From assembly GCA_028824015.1 (NCBI GenBank), contig JAPPFC010000002.1:91916-155915 (forward strand): DNA of 64,000 nucleotides, in the 5' to 3' direction. Shown here piece after piece: positions 39,859 through 48,172 of the stretch. The DNA is from a bacterium. GTDB lineage: Bacteria > Actinomycetota > Acidimicrobiia > Spongiisociales > ZC4RG35. A model generated the notes under the pieces. The model worked only from the letters and a program-made list of their open reading frames with translations, was not told the origin of the DNA and searched no databases. The position numbers and the translations under genes were made by a program. Each line of letters starts with the position of its first letter. The first letter of the stretch is position 1.

Positions 39859-40367
39859 GTGAGTTCCACTATTGGGCGGTGGGCAACCTCACAGGAAACA
39901 TCAATAGAGGACTGTTCGCCGAGTGGCTGGTCGGTAAGGCACTTGGCATCATCAAAGACGGCGATGCCAGGGTTGAGTGGGAAGGGTTCGATCTGTCGTA
40001 CGGTGGTCTGAATATCGAGGTCAAAGCCTCCGGTCTCAGCCAGTCTTACAACCCCCACAGACGATCAACCCCGAGGTTCGACATCGCCCCCCGCAAATGG
40101 ATGTGGGACGCAGAGATCGACACATGGATACCTCTCAACCCACCCCGCCGGCCTGCCGACGTCTATGTGTTCTGCCTCCACAAAGCCAGGCCGGCCACCA
40201 ATGAGAACGTTCAGGATCCGGACGGCTGGGTCTTCTGGGTAGTCTCCACACGGAACCTCAACAACGAACTCGGTGAACAGAAAAGCCTGGGAATATCAAC
40301 CCTGGACCGTCTCACAACCCGCGTCGACTGGTCAAATATACGGTCGTCTGTCCGAGCAGCCCTCTAA
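39855..40367 (+). CDS. Hypothetical protein with PD-(D/E)XK nuclease-like motif
   Basis: 170 residues of unknown family. Near the N-terminus Glu23 lies in a helix (LFAEWLVGKALG), followed by Asp46 in EGFDLSYGG and Glu55-Val-Lys57 in LNIEVKASG. This E, D, ExK order is the active-site pattern of the PD-(D/E)XK nuclease fold. The later PADVYVFCLHKA and GWVFWVVSTRNLN would supply core strands. It could be a solitary restriction-like endonuclease or a DNA-repair or defence nuclease; no methylase is nearby. It lies in a stretch of lower G+C after the atp operon, with ATGA coupling to the 32-codon ORF. Fold assignment is by motif only. Confidence 0.68.
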   Translation: MSEFHYWAVGNLTGNINRGLFAEWLVGKALGIIKDGDARVEWEGFDLSYGGLNIEVKASGLSQSYNPHRRSTPRFDIAPRKWMWDAEIDTWIPLNPPRRPADVYVFCLHKARPATNENVQDPDGWVFWVVSTRNLNNELGEQKSLGISTLDRLTTRVDWSNIRSSVRAAL

Positions 40368-40651
40368 GCGAGGCGCCAACCCAACGCCCCCACTCGCGAA
40401 GTTAGGTACGGGACATCCAGCCCACGAGACGTTCGTCTGGGGTCTGACCTGGGGTAACACCAATCCGAGATGACAGGCGTTCGCAACCCCGGTCGCCGCG
40501 AGCCTTCCAAGCAGGAATTACATGAGCAAGCAACGAACTATTCGGAAAAGAGCACCCGAACCGCCCCGAATCTATCCGACCTCCGCGCCGAGTTGCTGGC
40601 AGCCGCGACTCTTGACGTTTTCACTATCAATTCCCGGGCAGGAAAGGCTGC
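40368..40651. other. Intergenic region, no supported gene
   Basis: About 280 bases after the nuclease-like gene. A 65-codon frame at 40470-40667 has no recognisable product and runs into the end of the opposite-strand gene. I see no transposase, tRNA or phage attachment core here, although the composition resembles the preceding insert. Confidence 0.4.
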
Positions 40652-40679
40652 CTGCCTGGTTGGTTAGGGAACCAGGCAG
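40652..40679 (-). terminator. Stem-loop over the end of the quinone-reductase-like gene
   Basis: CTGCCTGGTT (40652-40661) pairs perfectly with AACCAGGCAG (40670-40679), leaving an 8-base loop that includes the TAA stop of the gene ending at 40664. A 10-bp stem at a gene end suggests termination, although there is no T run. Confidence 0.5.
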
Positions 40680-41638
40680 ACCCTTCCCATCACCTGGCGT
40701 TCGGCTACGTAATCCATGGCCGAGGCGGCCTGGTCGAAAGAGAAGACCCGGTCCACGTGGGGGCGGAGCAGGCCCTGTTCGCACCACTCCTTGAGTTTGA
40801 CGAGGTTGGCGCGGTTCTCCTTGGGATAACGCACCACGAAGTCTCCCCAGAACACGCCCACCGCCGATGCCGACTTCAGGAGGGCCAGGTTGAGCGGCAG
40901 GCGGGGGATCTTGCCTGCCGCGAAGCCCACCACCAGCAGGCGTCCGTTCCAGCGCAGGGAACGGAAGCATGTCTCGGTGACCGAACCGCCGACCGGATCG
41001 TAGACCACATCGGCGCCCTCGCCGTCGGTGAAGTCGCGGATGGCCGCCCGGAGGTCTTCGCGGTCGTAGCGGATGGCGACATCCGCCCCGCGTTCGAGGA
41101 CGAACTCCGCTTTCCTCTCCGAGGACACCGCCGCCGCCACCCGGCATCCCAGCAGCTTGGCGATCTCGACCGCCGCGATACCCACTCCTCCGGCCGCGCC
41201 CACCACCACCACCGTCTCTCCCTCGGAGACCGCGGCCCGGTCGACCAGGGCATGGTAGGAAGTCCCGTAGGCGGTCATGAAGGTCGCCGCCTCGGCATCG
41301 GTCAAATTGTCGGGCGCCGGCGCGGTGACCGAGGCGTCGGCCGCCACCTGCTCGGCAAAACACCCTAACCCTGCAAACAGCACCACCCGGTCTCCCACGC
41401 TCACCCCATCGACGCCGGGGCCGACCTCGGTCACCGTTCCTGCCCCCTCGAAACCGGGGATGAAAGGCAGGTCCGGCTTTACCTGGTACATGCCCGACAC
41501 CATCAGGATGTCGGCGAAGTTGACTCCTGAAGCTCCCATGGCGACTTTGACCTGCCCGGATCCGGGTGTCGGTTCGGGGACATCGGTGGCCGCCAATCCG
41601 GCCGGTCCCTTCCAATCCTGGCAGACAACTGCTCTCAC
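40664..41638 (-). CDS. NADPH:quinone oxidoreductase-like (zinc-free MDR family)
   Basis: 324 residues of the medium-chain dehydrogenase/reductase superfamily. The N-terminal GroES-like domain has NFADILMVSGMYQVKPDLPFIPGFEGAG, and the Rossmann part has VVVVGAAGGVGIAAVEIAKLLG and DPVGGSVTETCFRSL. The zinc-binding cysteines of alcohol dehydrogenases are missing, which points to quinone oxidoreductase, enoyl reductase or a related NADPH enzyme. The substrate is not readable. The GTG start at 41638 faces away from the membrane-protein gene at 41742. Confidence 0.9.
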   Translation of the reverse strand: MRAVVCQDWKGPAGLAATDVPEPTPGSGQVKVAMGASGVNFADILMVSGMYQVKPDLPFIPGFEGAGTVTEVGPGVDGVSVGDRVVLFAGLGCFAEQVAADASVTAPAPDNLTDAEAATFMTAYGTSYHALVDRAAVSEGETVVVVGAAGGVGIAAVEIAKLLGCRVAAAVSSERKAEFVLERGADVAIRYDREDLRAAIRDFTDGEGADVVYDPVGGSVTETCFRSLRWNGRLLVVGFAAGKIPRLPLNLALLKSASAVGVFWGDFVVRYPKENRANLVKLKEWCEQGLLRPHVDRVFSFDQAASAMDYVAERQVMGRVCLVP

Positions 41639-41741
41639 GGGTTGTTAGGTTACCTGACGGGAGAGACGAGGCTCACATCACCGATCCCGTAACGCGGAGG
41701 GGCGCCCTGCGTCTTGCAACGTAGAGCGGGTTGGAAGGAAC

Positions 41742-42617
41742 ATGGACAAACCGGACTTATCCGGAGTAGTTCTCAGAGCTATAGCCGAATCCTATCGGGA
41801 CGAGATGGGTTCCGCCCGTGCCGAGCAGTTGGTTTCACGGGCGATGGCCCGGGCGGGGGACCGCTCCCGGAGGCACCAGCGGATAGGAGTTCTGGCGACG
41901 AGCGTGGCCCTGGCCGCGTCCCTGGTCGTGGTGGGAGTGGTCGTGCTGACCGGCGGTCCGGATTCCGTGGCTCCGTTGGATTCGGAGTCTACCCCGGTGG
42001 CGTCCGGCTCGGCAGGCGGCGACGGGGTGAACGTCCCGACGCTCACCAGGGAAGGGCTGATGGAGGCCCTCGACCTGATCGACCAGCAGAGGGAACTGGA
42101 GGCCGCCGAGATGGTGGTAGCGGCGCTCTCATATATCGCCGAGTCGATTGCCAGCGCCGATGTTGTTCCGTCGGAAGCCATCATCGAGGCCCTGGCTCCA
42201 CCTGATCCGCCCCCTGAAGGGCAGCAGACGCCCACCACCTCCGCCCCGGTCTCGGGGACTCCCCCACCTGAAGAGGACATCTACGCCTACGGTCCCCAGC
42301 CATCGGGGCCAGAGGAGCCCTCGGACGGCCCGGTGTACGTGACACCTGAGTCCCACCCCGCGGAACAGGTGGCCGCGGTCGACTCTCCCCTGAATGTGAC
42401 GGCGGATCCGGCGGTCATTGGAGAGTTGGGCCGGATGCTGAGGATCGAGGTGGAGGAGTTGCTGGGTGTGCTGAATGTCTCCGATTCCGATCCGGGGGCG
42501 ATCACCGAAGCGGTTGAGGAAGTGGAGAAGGCCGTGGCGCCGATCCTCGAATACCATTCCCAGGACGAACCGACGATCCTTGTCCCCAGCGGCGGTGATG
42601 ACGAAGATCCCGGTTAG
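41742..42617 (+). CDS. Single-pass membrane protein with a low-complexity outer region
   Basis: 291 residues, no family recognised. A 47-residue cytoplasmic part (DKPDLSGVVLRAIAESYRDEMG...) precedes one membrane helix (about 48-70, IGVLATSVALAASLVVVGVVVL). The outer part has a helical stretch (REGLMEALDLIDQQRELEAAEMVVAALSYIAESI), then a long Pro/Ser/Thr/Glu-rich linker and a C-terminal helical segment. The topology resembles anti-sigma factors, and the next gene (88 bases on) is an ECF sigma fusion, but no zinc-binding HxxxCxxC motif is present. A regulatory partnership is only a suggestion. The ATG at 41742 follows GGAAGGAAC. Confidence 0.75.
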   Translation: MDKPDLSGVVLRAIAESYRDEMGSARAEQLVSRAMARAGDRSRRHQRIGVLATSVALAASLVVVGVVVLTGGPDSVAPLDSESTPVASGSAGGDGVNVPTLTREGLMEALDLIDQQRELEAAEMVVAALSYIAESIASADVVPSEAIIEALAPPDPPPEGQQTPTTSAPVSGTPPPEEDIYAYGPQPSGPEEPSDGPVYVTPESHPAEQVAAVDSPLNVTADPAVIGELGRMLRIEVEELLGVLNVSDSDPGAITEAVEEVEKAVAPILEYHSQDEPTILVPSGGDDEDPG

Positions 42618-42705
42618 CGGGCGGGAACGACATCGGTACCTGAACAGACGTCGCCTCTTCCAAATTACCCGATCCTGAAGACCCAAAGCTATACCGTGGG
42701 TTGAA

Positions 42706-43686
42706 ATGGTGTCGGCGGACTCCTCCCAATGGCCTCCCTCGCTGTCCGAAGCGACTGCCGCGCGCGATGGCGACCAGGCCGCCCTTGCCTCCATCCTGAC
42801 CAAGGGACTGCCCCGGCTGGTGGCGTTCTTCCGCGGCCAGGGTCTGGCTCTGGCCGACGCCGAGGACGTGGCAAGCGACGTATGTGAATCCCTGGTCCGT
42901 TCCATCGGCCGCCTGCGCGCTCCCCAGGCTTTCGAGGCCTGGTTCTGGAGAGTCGCCCGCTCCAAGTTCCACGATCACCTGCGACGGCGCCACCGGCCCC
43001 TCCCGGCTCCCGACCTGGAGACCAGCCGGGTGCTTCCCGAAGAGCACGCCCTGGATCAAGAGGACTTCCGAAGGGTGCGGCTCGCATTCGCGCGTCTCGC
43101 TCCACGGGACCGCGAACTGCTGTGGTTGCGCGAGGTGGAAGGTCTCTCCCATGCGGAGATCGGCGGCAGGGTGTTCAAGCGCGAGGGCTCGGTAAGGGTG
43201 GCGATGCTTCGCGCTCGCCGCCGGTTCGAACAGTTCCTGAACGAGGAGCAGGAGCGATCACGCCCCGCGGAGGCCTATCGGGCTCCGGCTGTGCTGTTCA
43301 TGGCGGCCAACGACTCCGACTGCTCCCAGATGGCCGCCGCCTTGCTGCGGACGATGGCGGCCGGCCCGGTGAGAGTGTTCAATGGAGGGTCCTCCCCGGC
43401 TTCGCGGGTGGACCCGAAGACGGTGGCGGTCCTGGCCGAACGGGGAATAGACATCGCCGAGGCCCAGCCCGCCCGGCTGAGCGCGGCCATGATCGAAGCG
43501 GCCGAGGTGGTGGTGGACCTTGGCGAAGAGGCCCCACCGGTCATCGAGGGCAAGCGTCTCATGCAGTGGCGGGTGGAGTCGCCGGAGGGGAGGGGCCTCG
43601 AGGAAATGAGGAGAGCGCGGGATCAAATCGAGCGGCAAGTGTGGGAATTGATGATCACTTTGAACATCGAGCCGCGAAAATTATGA
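42706..43686 (+). CDS. ECF sigma factor fused to an inactive ArsC/LMW-phosphatase-like domain
   Basis: 326 residues. Sigma region 2 lies at about 20-95 (ALADAEDVASDVCESLV...AFEAWFWRVARSKFHDHLRR) and region 4 at about 125-178 (LAPRDRELLWLREVEGLSHAEIGGRVF). From 194 on the sequence follows arsenate reductases of the low-molecular-weight phosphatase fold: VLFMAANDSDCSQMAAALL, NGGSSPASRVDP, GIDIAEAQPARLSAAMI, then EEMRRARDQIERQV. The catalytic P-loop CX5R is lost: Cys becomes Ala200 and Arg becomes Cys206; the general-acid Asp before Pro293 is Ser292. It probably acts as a sensor or autoregulator of the sigma part. I know of no described ECF group with this domain. A membrane-anchored protein gene lies just upstream. 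Confidence 0.85.
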   Translation: MVSADSSQWPPSLSEATAARDGDQAALASILTKGLPRLVAFFRGQGLALADAEDVASDVCESLVRSIGRLRAPQAFEAWFWRVARSKFHDHLRRRHRPLPAPDLETSRVLPEEHALDQEDFRRVRLAFARLAPRDRELLWLREVEGLSHAEIGGRVFKREGSVRVAMLRARRRFEQFLNEEQERSRPAEAYRAPAVLFMAANDSDCSQMAAALLRTMAAGPVRVFNGGSSPASRVDPKTVAVLAERGIDIAEAQPARLSAAMIEAAEVVVDLGEEAPPVIEGKRLMQWRVESPEGRGLEEMRRARDQIERQVWELMITLNIEPRKL

Positions 43687-43738
43687 AATAGGGGGTTACC
43701 GATTTAGGGTTTTGGTGGCATAGTTAAAGAAAGACGCC

Positions 43739-43755
43739 TGTTTCTTCTAGAAACA
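43739..43755. promoter_or_regulatory. Inverted repeat upstream of the sigma-70 gene
   Basis: TGTTTCT-TCT-AGAAACA is a perfect 7-3-7 inverted repeat, 30 bases ahead of the TTG at 43785, in an A/T-rich stretch. As an operator it would be well placed to control the sigma factor gene. It could also be a weak hairpin in the leader. Confidence 0.4.
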
Positions 43756-43784
43756 CGCACTGGACAAGCGAGAGAAACTCGGCT

Positions 43785-44783
43785 TTGGTATCACGATCAA
43801 CCCTGAAGAAGTCCGGCACGGACGGTAGAACGGAACGGCGGGTGCGCATCACCGACCAGATAACGGACGAGCGCGGTCGGCTCACCTCCGATCTGGTTGC
43901 CCAGTACCTGTCGGCTATCAGTGAGACCGACCTGTTGGACGCCCAACAGGAGGTGGAGTTGGCGCAGCTGATGGAGGCGGGTCGGCAGGCAGAGACCAAG
44001 CTGGAAGAAGGCGAGTACGAGACCTCTTCCGGCAAGAGGAGCCTGGAGAGGCAGAAGCGGCGGGGGGCGGCGGCGAAGAACCAGTTCGTGCAGGCCAACC
44101 TGCGGCTGGTGGTGCACAACGCCCGTCGCTACCAAGGGGTGAGGGGCATTGACTTCCTGGACCTGGTGCAGGAGGGAAACCTGGGTTTGATCCGGGCGGT
44201 GGAGAAGTTCGACTGGCGCAAGGGATTCAAGTTCTCCACCTACGCCACCTGGTGGATAAAGCAGGCCATAACCCGCGCCATAGCCGACAAGTCCCGCACC
44301 GTCAGGATCCCCGCCCACCTTCACGACACCCTGGCCAAGGTGCGGCTGGCGCAGGGAATCCTGAAGGGAAAGCTCGGGCGCCTGCCCAATCCCGAGGAGA
44401 TTTCCCGGGAGACCGGCATACGCATAGACCATGTGGAACAGGCCCTGGTGCTGTCCGACACGGTTTCGCTCGAGGAGCCGGTTGGAGAGGACGGAGCGCA
44501 GCGGGGCGATTTCATCGAGGACGGCGACGCCGACGATCCCGAGGCGATCGCCGAGGCCACCAGCGTGGCGATCGCCATGCGCAACTCCATCAAGAAGCTT
44601 CCCGATCGGGAGCGAAAGATCATGGAACTGCGGTACGGCCTGGAGGACGGGATTCCCAAGGGACTGGATGAGATCGGCAGCCACTTCCAACTGACCAGGG
44701 AGCGGATCCGCCAGTTGGAGAAATTGGCGCTGTGCAGACTGCGGCATCCCTCCTACGGGATTCGCCAGCAGGACCTCATCTAG
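43785..44783 (+). CDS. RNA polymerase sigma factor, sigma-70 group 1/2 type
   Basis: 332 residues. Region 1.2 ([28 protein letters not shown]), region 2 ([58 protein letters not shown]), region 3 ([14 protein letters not shown]) and region 4 ([18 protein letters not shown]...[20 protein letters not shown]) are all present. Region 1.1 and the long acidic insert of the primary factor are lacking, so this is more likely a SigB-like alternative factor than RpoD. The TTG start at 43785 has only a weak ribosome site; a GTG near 43842 is possible. It lies about 100 bases after the ECF fusion. Confidence 0.9.
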   Translation: MVSRSTLKKSGTDGRTERRVRITDQITDERGRLTSDLVAQYLSAISETDLLDAQQEVELAQLMEAGRQAETKLEEGEYETSSGKRSLERQKRRGAAAKNQFVQANLRLVVHNARRYQGVRGIDFLDLVQEGNLGLIRAVEKFDWRKGFKFSTYATWWIKQAITRAIADKSRTVRIPAHLHDTLAKVRLAQGILKGKLGRLPNPEEISRETGIRIDHVEQALVLSDTVSLEEPVGEDGAQRGDFIEDGDADDPEAIAEATSVAIAMRNSIKKLPDRERKIMELRYGLEDGIPKGLDEIGSHFQLTRERIRQLEKLALCRLRHPSYGIRQQDLI

Positions 44784-44887
44784 CCAATCCCCGGGAGGCG
44801 CAGGACCGCCTTCTAAGGTAGGGGAGGGCAAGCGATTCTTCGTGGTCTCTCCTCTGGTGGGCCACCGAGGGTGGATGTGATAAGGCT

Positions 44888-46243
44888 TTGTTAGGAGAAG
44901 GTTCCCGACTTCGGTTCGCGACCGGACTTCTCCTGATGGCGGGGGTAATGCTCCTGTTGGCCGCTCCGGCGATCGGCCAGTCCTCGGAGACGGTCGGCAC
45001 CAGGTTGCGCTACCAGAACGAGGAAGGGGAGCGGGTGCCGGTGGAGGGAGTGACCATCTCGGTCGCCGCCACCGACGGATCGGAGGTCGGAACGGGCGCC
45101 ACCGACTCCGAGGGTGTCTTCGCGGTGCCGGTGCCGGGGCCCGATGTTTACCTGGTGACCATCGACGTCAACACGCTTCCGGCAGGAGTCCGGTTGCGGG
45201 AGCCGGACCGGACCACGGTGGAGGTGGAGGTGTTGGAGTCCCGGGAAGGAAGGGCGATTTTCTCCCTGGTCCGCGGGGATGCAGAACCCATGGTGGAGAG
45301 CGGCGGGGTCTCGGTGCGGAGGGTGGCGCAACTCACCACCGAAGGGATCAAGCTGGGCCTGTTCCTGGGCATGGCCGCCATCGGCCTCTCCCTGGTCTTC
45401 GGCACCACCGGGCTGGTCAACTTCGCCCACGGCGAGATGGTCACCTGGGGAATGCTCTCGGCGTATTTCTTCAACTACTTCGGGTTGGCGGGGGTCTTCG
45501 GGTTCATGGCCGGGTGGTGGCCGCCGCTCGGAGAAGGGGTCAACCTCGTCTTCGCGGCGATTCTGGCGGTGATGGTCGGCGGGACCACCGGCTATCTCAT
45601 GGACCGATGGGTCTTCGGTCCCCTGAGGACCCGGGGAGTCAGCCTGATCGCGCAGATGGTGGTGACCATCGGGCTCTCCATCCTGGCTCGATACATCTTT
45701 CTCTTCATATTCGGGGGGAACCTCAGATTCTTCAGGGACTACTCCGCGCAGACCGCCCTGCAGATCTGGATCATCGAGATAACCCCCAAGGACCTGATCA
45801 CCGTGGTCCTCTCGGTGCTGATCCTGATCGGGGTGGGGTTCTTCCTTCAGCGGACTCAAACCGGAAAGGCCATGCGGGCGGTGGCGGACAACCGGGACTT
45901 GGCCGAGTCGTCGGGAATCAACGTCCAGCGGGTCATCAGGATCGTGTGGATAGGAGCGGGAGCGCTGGCCGGGCTGGGAGGGGTGTTCATCGGGCTGGCC
46001 GAGCAGTTGAGTTGGCTGATCGGCTTCCGGATGCTGCTCCTGATCTTCGCCGGCGTGGTCCTGGGGGGACTGGGCACCGCCTACGGCGCTCTCCTGGGAT
46101 GCCTGCTGGTGGGCGTCGGGATCCAGCTCTCCACCCTGTTCATCCCGGTTGAACTGAAGAACATCGGCGCCCTGGTGGTGTTGGCCCTGGTGTTGGTGGT
46201 CCGCCCCCAGGGCATTCTCGGCAGGAGGGAGCGGTTCGGGTAG
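44888..46243 (+). CDS. livH: Branched-chain amino acid ABC permease LivH with extra N-terminal domain
   Basis: 451 residues, about 150 more than usual LivH. A signal peptide (RFATGLLLMAGVMLLLAAPAIGQ, about 9-31) leads to a roughly 100-residue extracytoplasmic beta domain (VPVEGVTISVAATDGSEVGTGATDSEGVFAVPVPG...) like carboxypeptidase-regulatory or Cna-B folds. The standard LivH follows from about 150: GLFLGMAAIGLSLVFGTTGLVNFAHGEMVTWG and the later AVADNRDLAESSGINVQRVIRIVW, the ATPase-contact loop. The TTG start at 44888 has AAGG close upstream. Permease function is firm. The outer domain may contact the binding protein or wall; this is inference. Confidence 0.9.
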   Translation: MLGEGSRLRFATGLLLMAGVMLLLAAPAIGQSSETVGTRLRYQNEEGERVPVEGVTISVAATDGSEVGTGATDSEGVFAVPVPGPDVYLVTIDVNTLPAGVRLREPDRTTVEVEVLESREGRAIFSLVRGDAEPMVESGGVSVRRVAQLTTEGIKLGLFLGMAAIGLSLVFGTTGLVNFAHGEMVTWGMLSAYFFNYFGLAGVFGFMAGWWPPLGEGVNLVFAAILAVMVGGTTGYLMDRWVFGPLRTRGVSLIAQMVVTIGLSILARYIFLFIFGGNLRFFRDYSAQTALQIWIIEITPKDLITVVLSVLILIGVGFFLQRTQTGKAMRAVADNRDLAESSGINVQRVIRIVWIGAGALAGLGGVFIGLAEQLSWLIGFRMLLLIFAGVVLGGLGTAYGALLGCLLVGVGIQLSTLFIPVELKNIGALVVLALVLVVRPQGILGRRERFG

Positions 46244-46245
46244 CC

Positions 46246-47256
46246 ATGACTCTGGCGGCGATCGACTGGGGATTCATCCTGACCCAGACCGTGGAGACAG
46301 CGGTGGGCCTGGAGGCGGCGGTGTACGCACTGGCGGCGGTGGGGCTCAATGTCCACTTCGGCTACGCGGGGTTGCTCAACTTCGGACAGGTGGGATTCGT
46401 GGCGATGGGCGCCTACGGGATGGGTCTCTCGGTGACCCTCTGGAGCCTGAACCCCTTCCTGGCCTTGCTGGTGGGAATGGGCTTCGCAACCGTGTTCGCG
46501 CTGATTCTCGGGGTCCCGACCCTGCGCCTCCGGGGTGATTACCTGGCGATAGTCACCATCGCCGCGGCGGAGATCGTCCGCCTGCTGGCCCGCTCCACCA
46601 CCCTGGGGGGCATCACCCGCGGGGCCGAGGGGCTCCACGCCTTCATCGGGCCCTTCCGGGAGTTGAATCCCTTCGATGCGGGCTCCGAGTACGGGATCGG
46701 CCCCGTCCAGTTCGGCGGCAACCAGTTCTTTGCCATCGTGGTGGGCTGGGCGCTGACCGCGGTGGCGCTGGCGGTCATCTGGCAGTTGATGCGCAGTCCG
46801 TGGGGGCGGGTGGTCAAGGCCATCCGCGAGGACGAGGACGCCGCCCGGGCGCTGGGCAAGAACGCCTACTGGTACAAGCTGCAGGCCCTGATCCTGGGCG
46901 GGGTGATCGGGGGACTGGCGGGCATGGTGCAGGCGCTGGGGAAGGCCACGATCCAGCCCGACTCCTTCGTGCCGGCCTACACCTTCTTCTTCTGGACGGT
47001 GCTTATCCTGGGCGGGGTGGGGCGCATCTGGTCTCCGGTGGTGGGCGCCATGATCTTCTGGGCGATGCTCACCTTCTTCCAGGGGACCCTCACCGCCATG
47101 GTGAACGAGGGGCTGATTCCCACCGCGCTCATGGACACCAGCCAGGTGAGCCAGATCAGATTCATGCTGGTGGGGGTGGGGCTGGCCCTCCTGATGGTCT
47201 TCCGACCGCAGGGCATCTTCGGATCGCGAGAGGAGATGATGCTCGATGTCAGATAG
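46246..47256 (+). CDS. livM: Branched-chain amino acid ABC permease LivM
   Basis: 336 residues with about nine membrane helices. LNVHFGYAGLLNFGQVGFVAMGAYG is the typical LivM start, and VVKAIREDEDAARALGKNAYWYKLQALILGG is the coupling region that docks onto the ATPases. It pairs with LivH in the inner membrane. It begins 2 bases after livH and overlaps livG by 11 bases. Confidence 0.96.
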   Translation: MTLAAIDWGFILTQTVETAVGLEAAVYALAAVGLNVHFGYAGLLNFGQVGFVAMGAYGMGLSVTLWSLNPFLALLVGMGFATVFALILGVPTLRLRGDYLAIVTIAAAEIVRLLARSTTLGGITRGAEGLHAFIGPFRELNPFDAGSEYGIGPVQFGGNQFFAIVVGWALTAVALAVIWQLMRSPWGRVVKAIREDEDAARALGKNAYWYKLQALILGGVIGGLAGMVQALGKATIQPDSFVPAYTFFFWTVLILGGVGRIWSPVVGAMIFWAMLTFFQGTLTAMVNEGLIPTALMDTSQVSQIRFMLVGVGLALLMVFRPQGIFGSREEMMLDVR

Positions 47257-48172
47257 CAACGTCCTCTCGCGGCAGTGGGGAAGGGTCCGGCGCCGCGACG
47301 AGTTCGAACCCGATCTGGGATGGGTGCTTGACGAGTCCCGCAGAAAGTGGATGGCGGAGCACACTTCGGGGGTGACAAAACCCGATCCCGCGCTGGTGAT
47401 CAAGAACCTGCGCCGGACCTTCGGGGGCCTCACCGCGGTGGACGTGGATCATCTGGAGATCCAGCGGGGGGTCATAACCGCCCTGATTGGTCCCAACGGT
47501 GCGGGCAAGACCACCCTCTTCAACCTGCTAACCGGCTTCGACCGCCCCGATTCGGGGTCGGTGCTCTTCGACGGGCGGGACATCGAACGGATGCGCTCGC
47601 ATGTCCGGGCCCGGAAGGGAATGGTGCGCACCTTCCAACTCACCAAGGCCCTGACCAAGCTCTCTGTGTTGGAGAACATGAAGCTGGGCGCCAAGGGCCA
47701 GGTCGGGGAGGGATTCGCCCGTTCGCTGGTTCCCCCGCTCTGGCGGGCCCAGGAGAGGGCCATCGAGCAACGGGCCATGGAACTCCTGGAGAGATTCTCC
47801 CTGGCTCACATGGCGTCGGAGTATGCGGGCACCCTCTCGGGCGGCCAGCGCAAACTCCTGGAGATGGCCCGGGCTCTGATGTCCCGGCCGGCGGTGGTGA
47901 TGCTCGACGAGCCGGTGGCGGGGGTCAACCCGGCTCTCACACAGTCGCTTCTGGAGCACGTCAGGGAGTTGCCCATCGAGGGCATGACCGTGATCTTCGT
48001 GGAGCATGACATGGACGTGGTCTGGGACATCTCCGACTGGGTCGTGGTAATGGCGGAGGGAAGGGTGATCGCCGAGGGCCTGGCGGAGGACATCGGAAAA
48101 AACCGGGCCGTGATCGACGCCTATCTCGGTTCCGGGCAAGGGATCGAGAACCCCGAGGAGGAAGCCCCATGA
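47246..48172 (+). CDS. livG: Branched-chain amino acid ABC ATP-binding protein LivG
   Basis: 308 residues. An N-terminal extension of about 50 residues (SDSNVLSRQWGRVRRRDEFEPDLG...) precedes the ABC domain. Walker A is GPNGAGKTT (about 77-85), the signature LSGGQRKLLEMARAL, Walker B VVMLDEPVAGVNP and the switch His in VEHDMDVVW. The segment VVMAEGRVIAEGLAEDI is typical of LivG. The ATG at 47246 overlaps livM; livF overlaps its end by four bases. Confidence 0.95.
   Translation: MSDSNVLSRQWGRVRRRDEFEPDLGWVLDESRRKWMAEHTSGVTKPDPALVIKNLRRTFGGLTAVDVDHLEIQRGVITALIGPNGAGKTTLFNLLTGFDRPDSGSVLFDGRDIERMRSHVRARKGMVRTFQLTKALTKLSVLENMKLGAKGQVGEGFARSLVPPLWRAQERAIEQRAMELLERFSLAHMASEYAGTLSGGQRKLLEMARALMSRPAVVMLDEPVAGVNPALTQSLLEHVRELPIEGMTVIFVEHDMDVVWDISDWVVVMAEGRVIAEGLAEDIGKNRAVIDAYLGSGQGIENPEEEAP

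Noticed and set aside
40470..40667. 65-codon ORF after the nuclease-like gene
   Set aside because: No family resemblance and it runs through the hairpin at the end of the opposite gene; not enough support.
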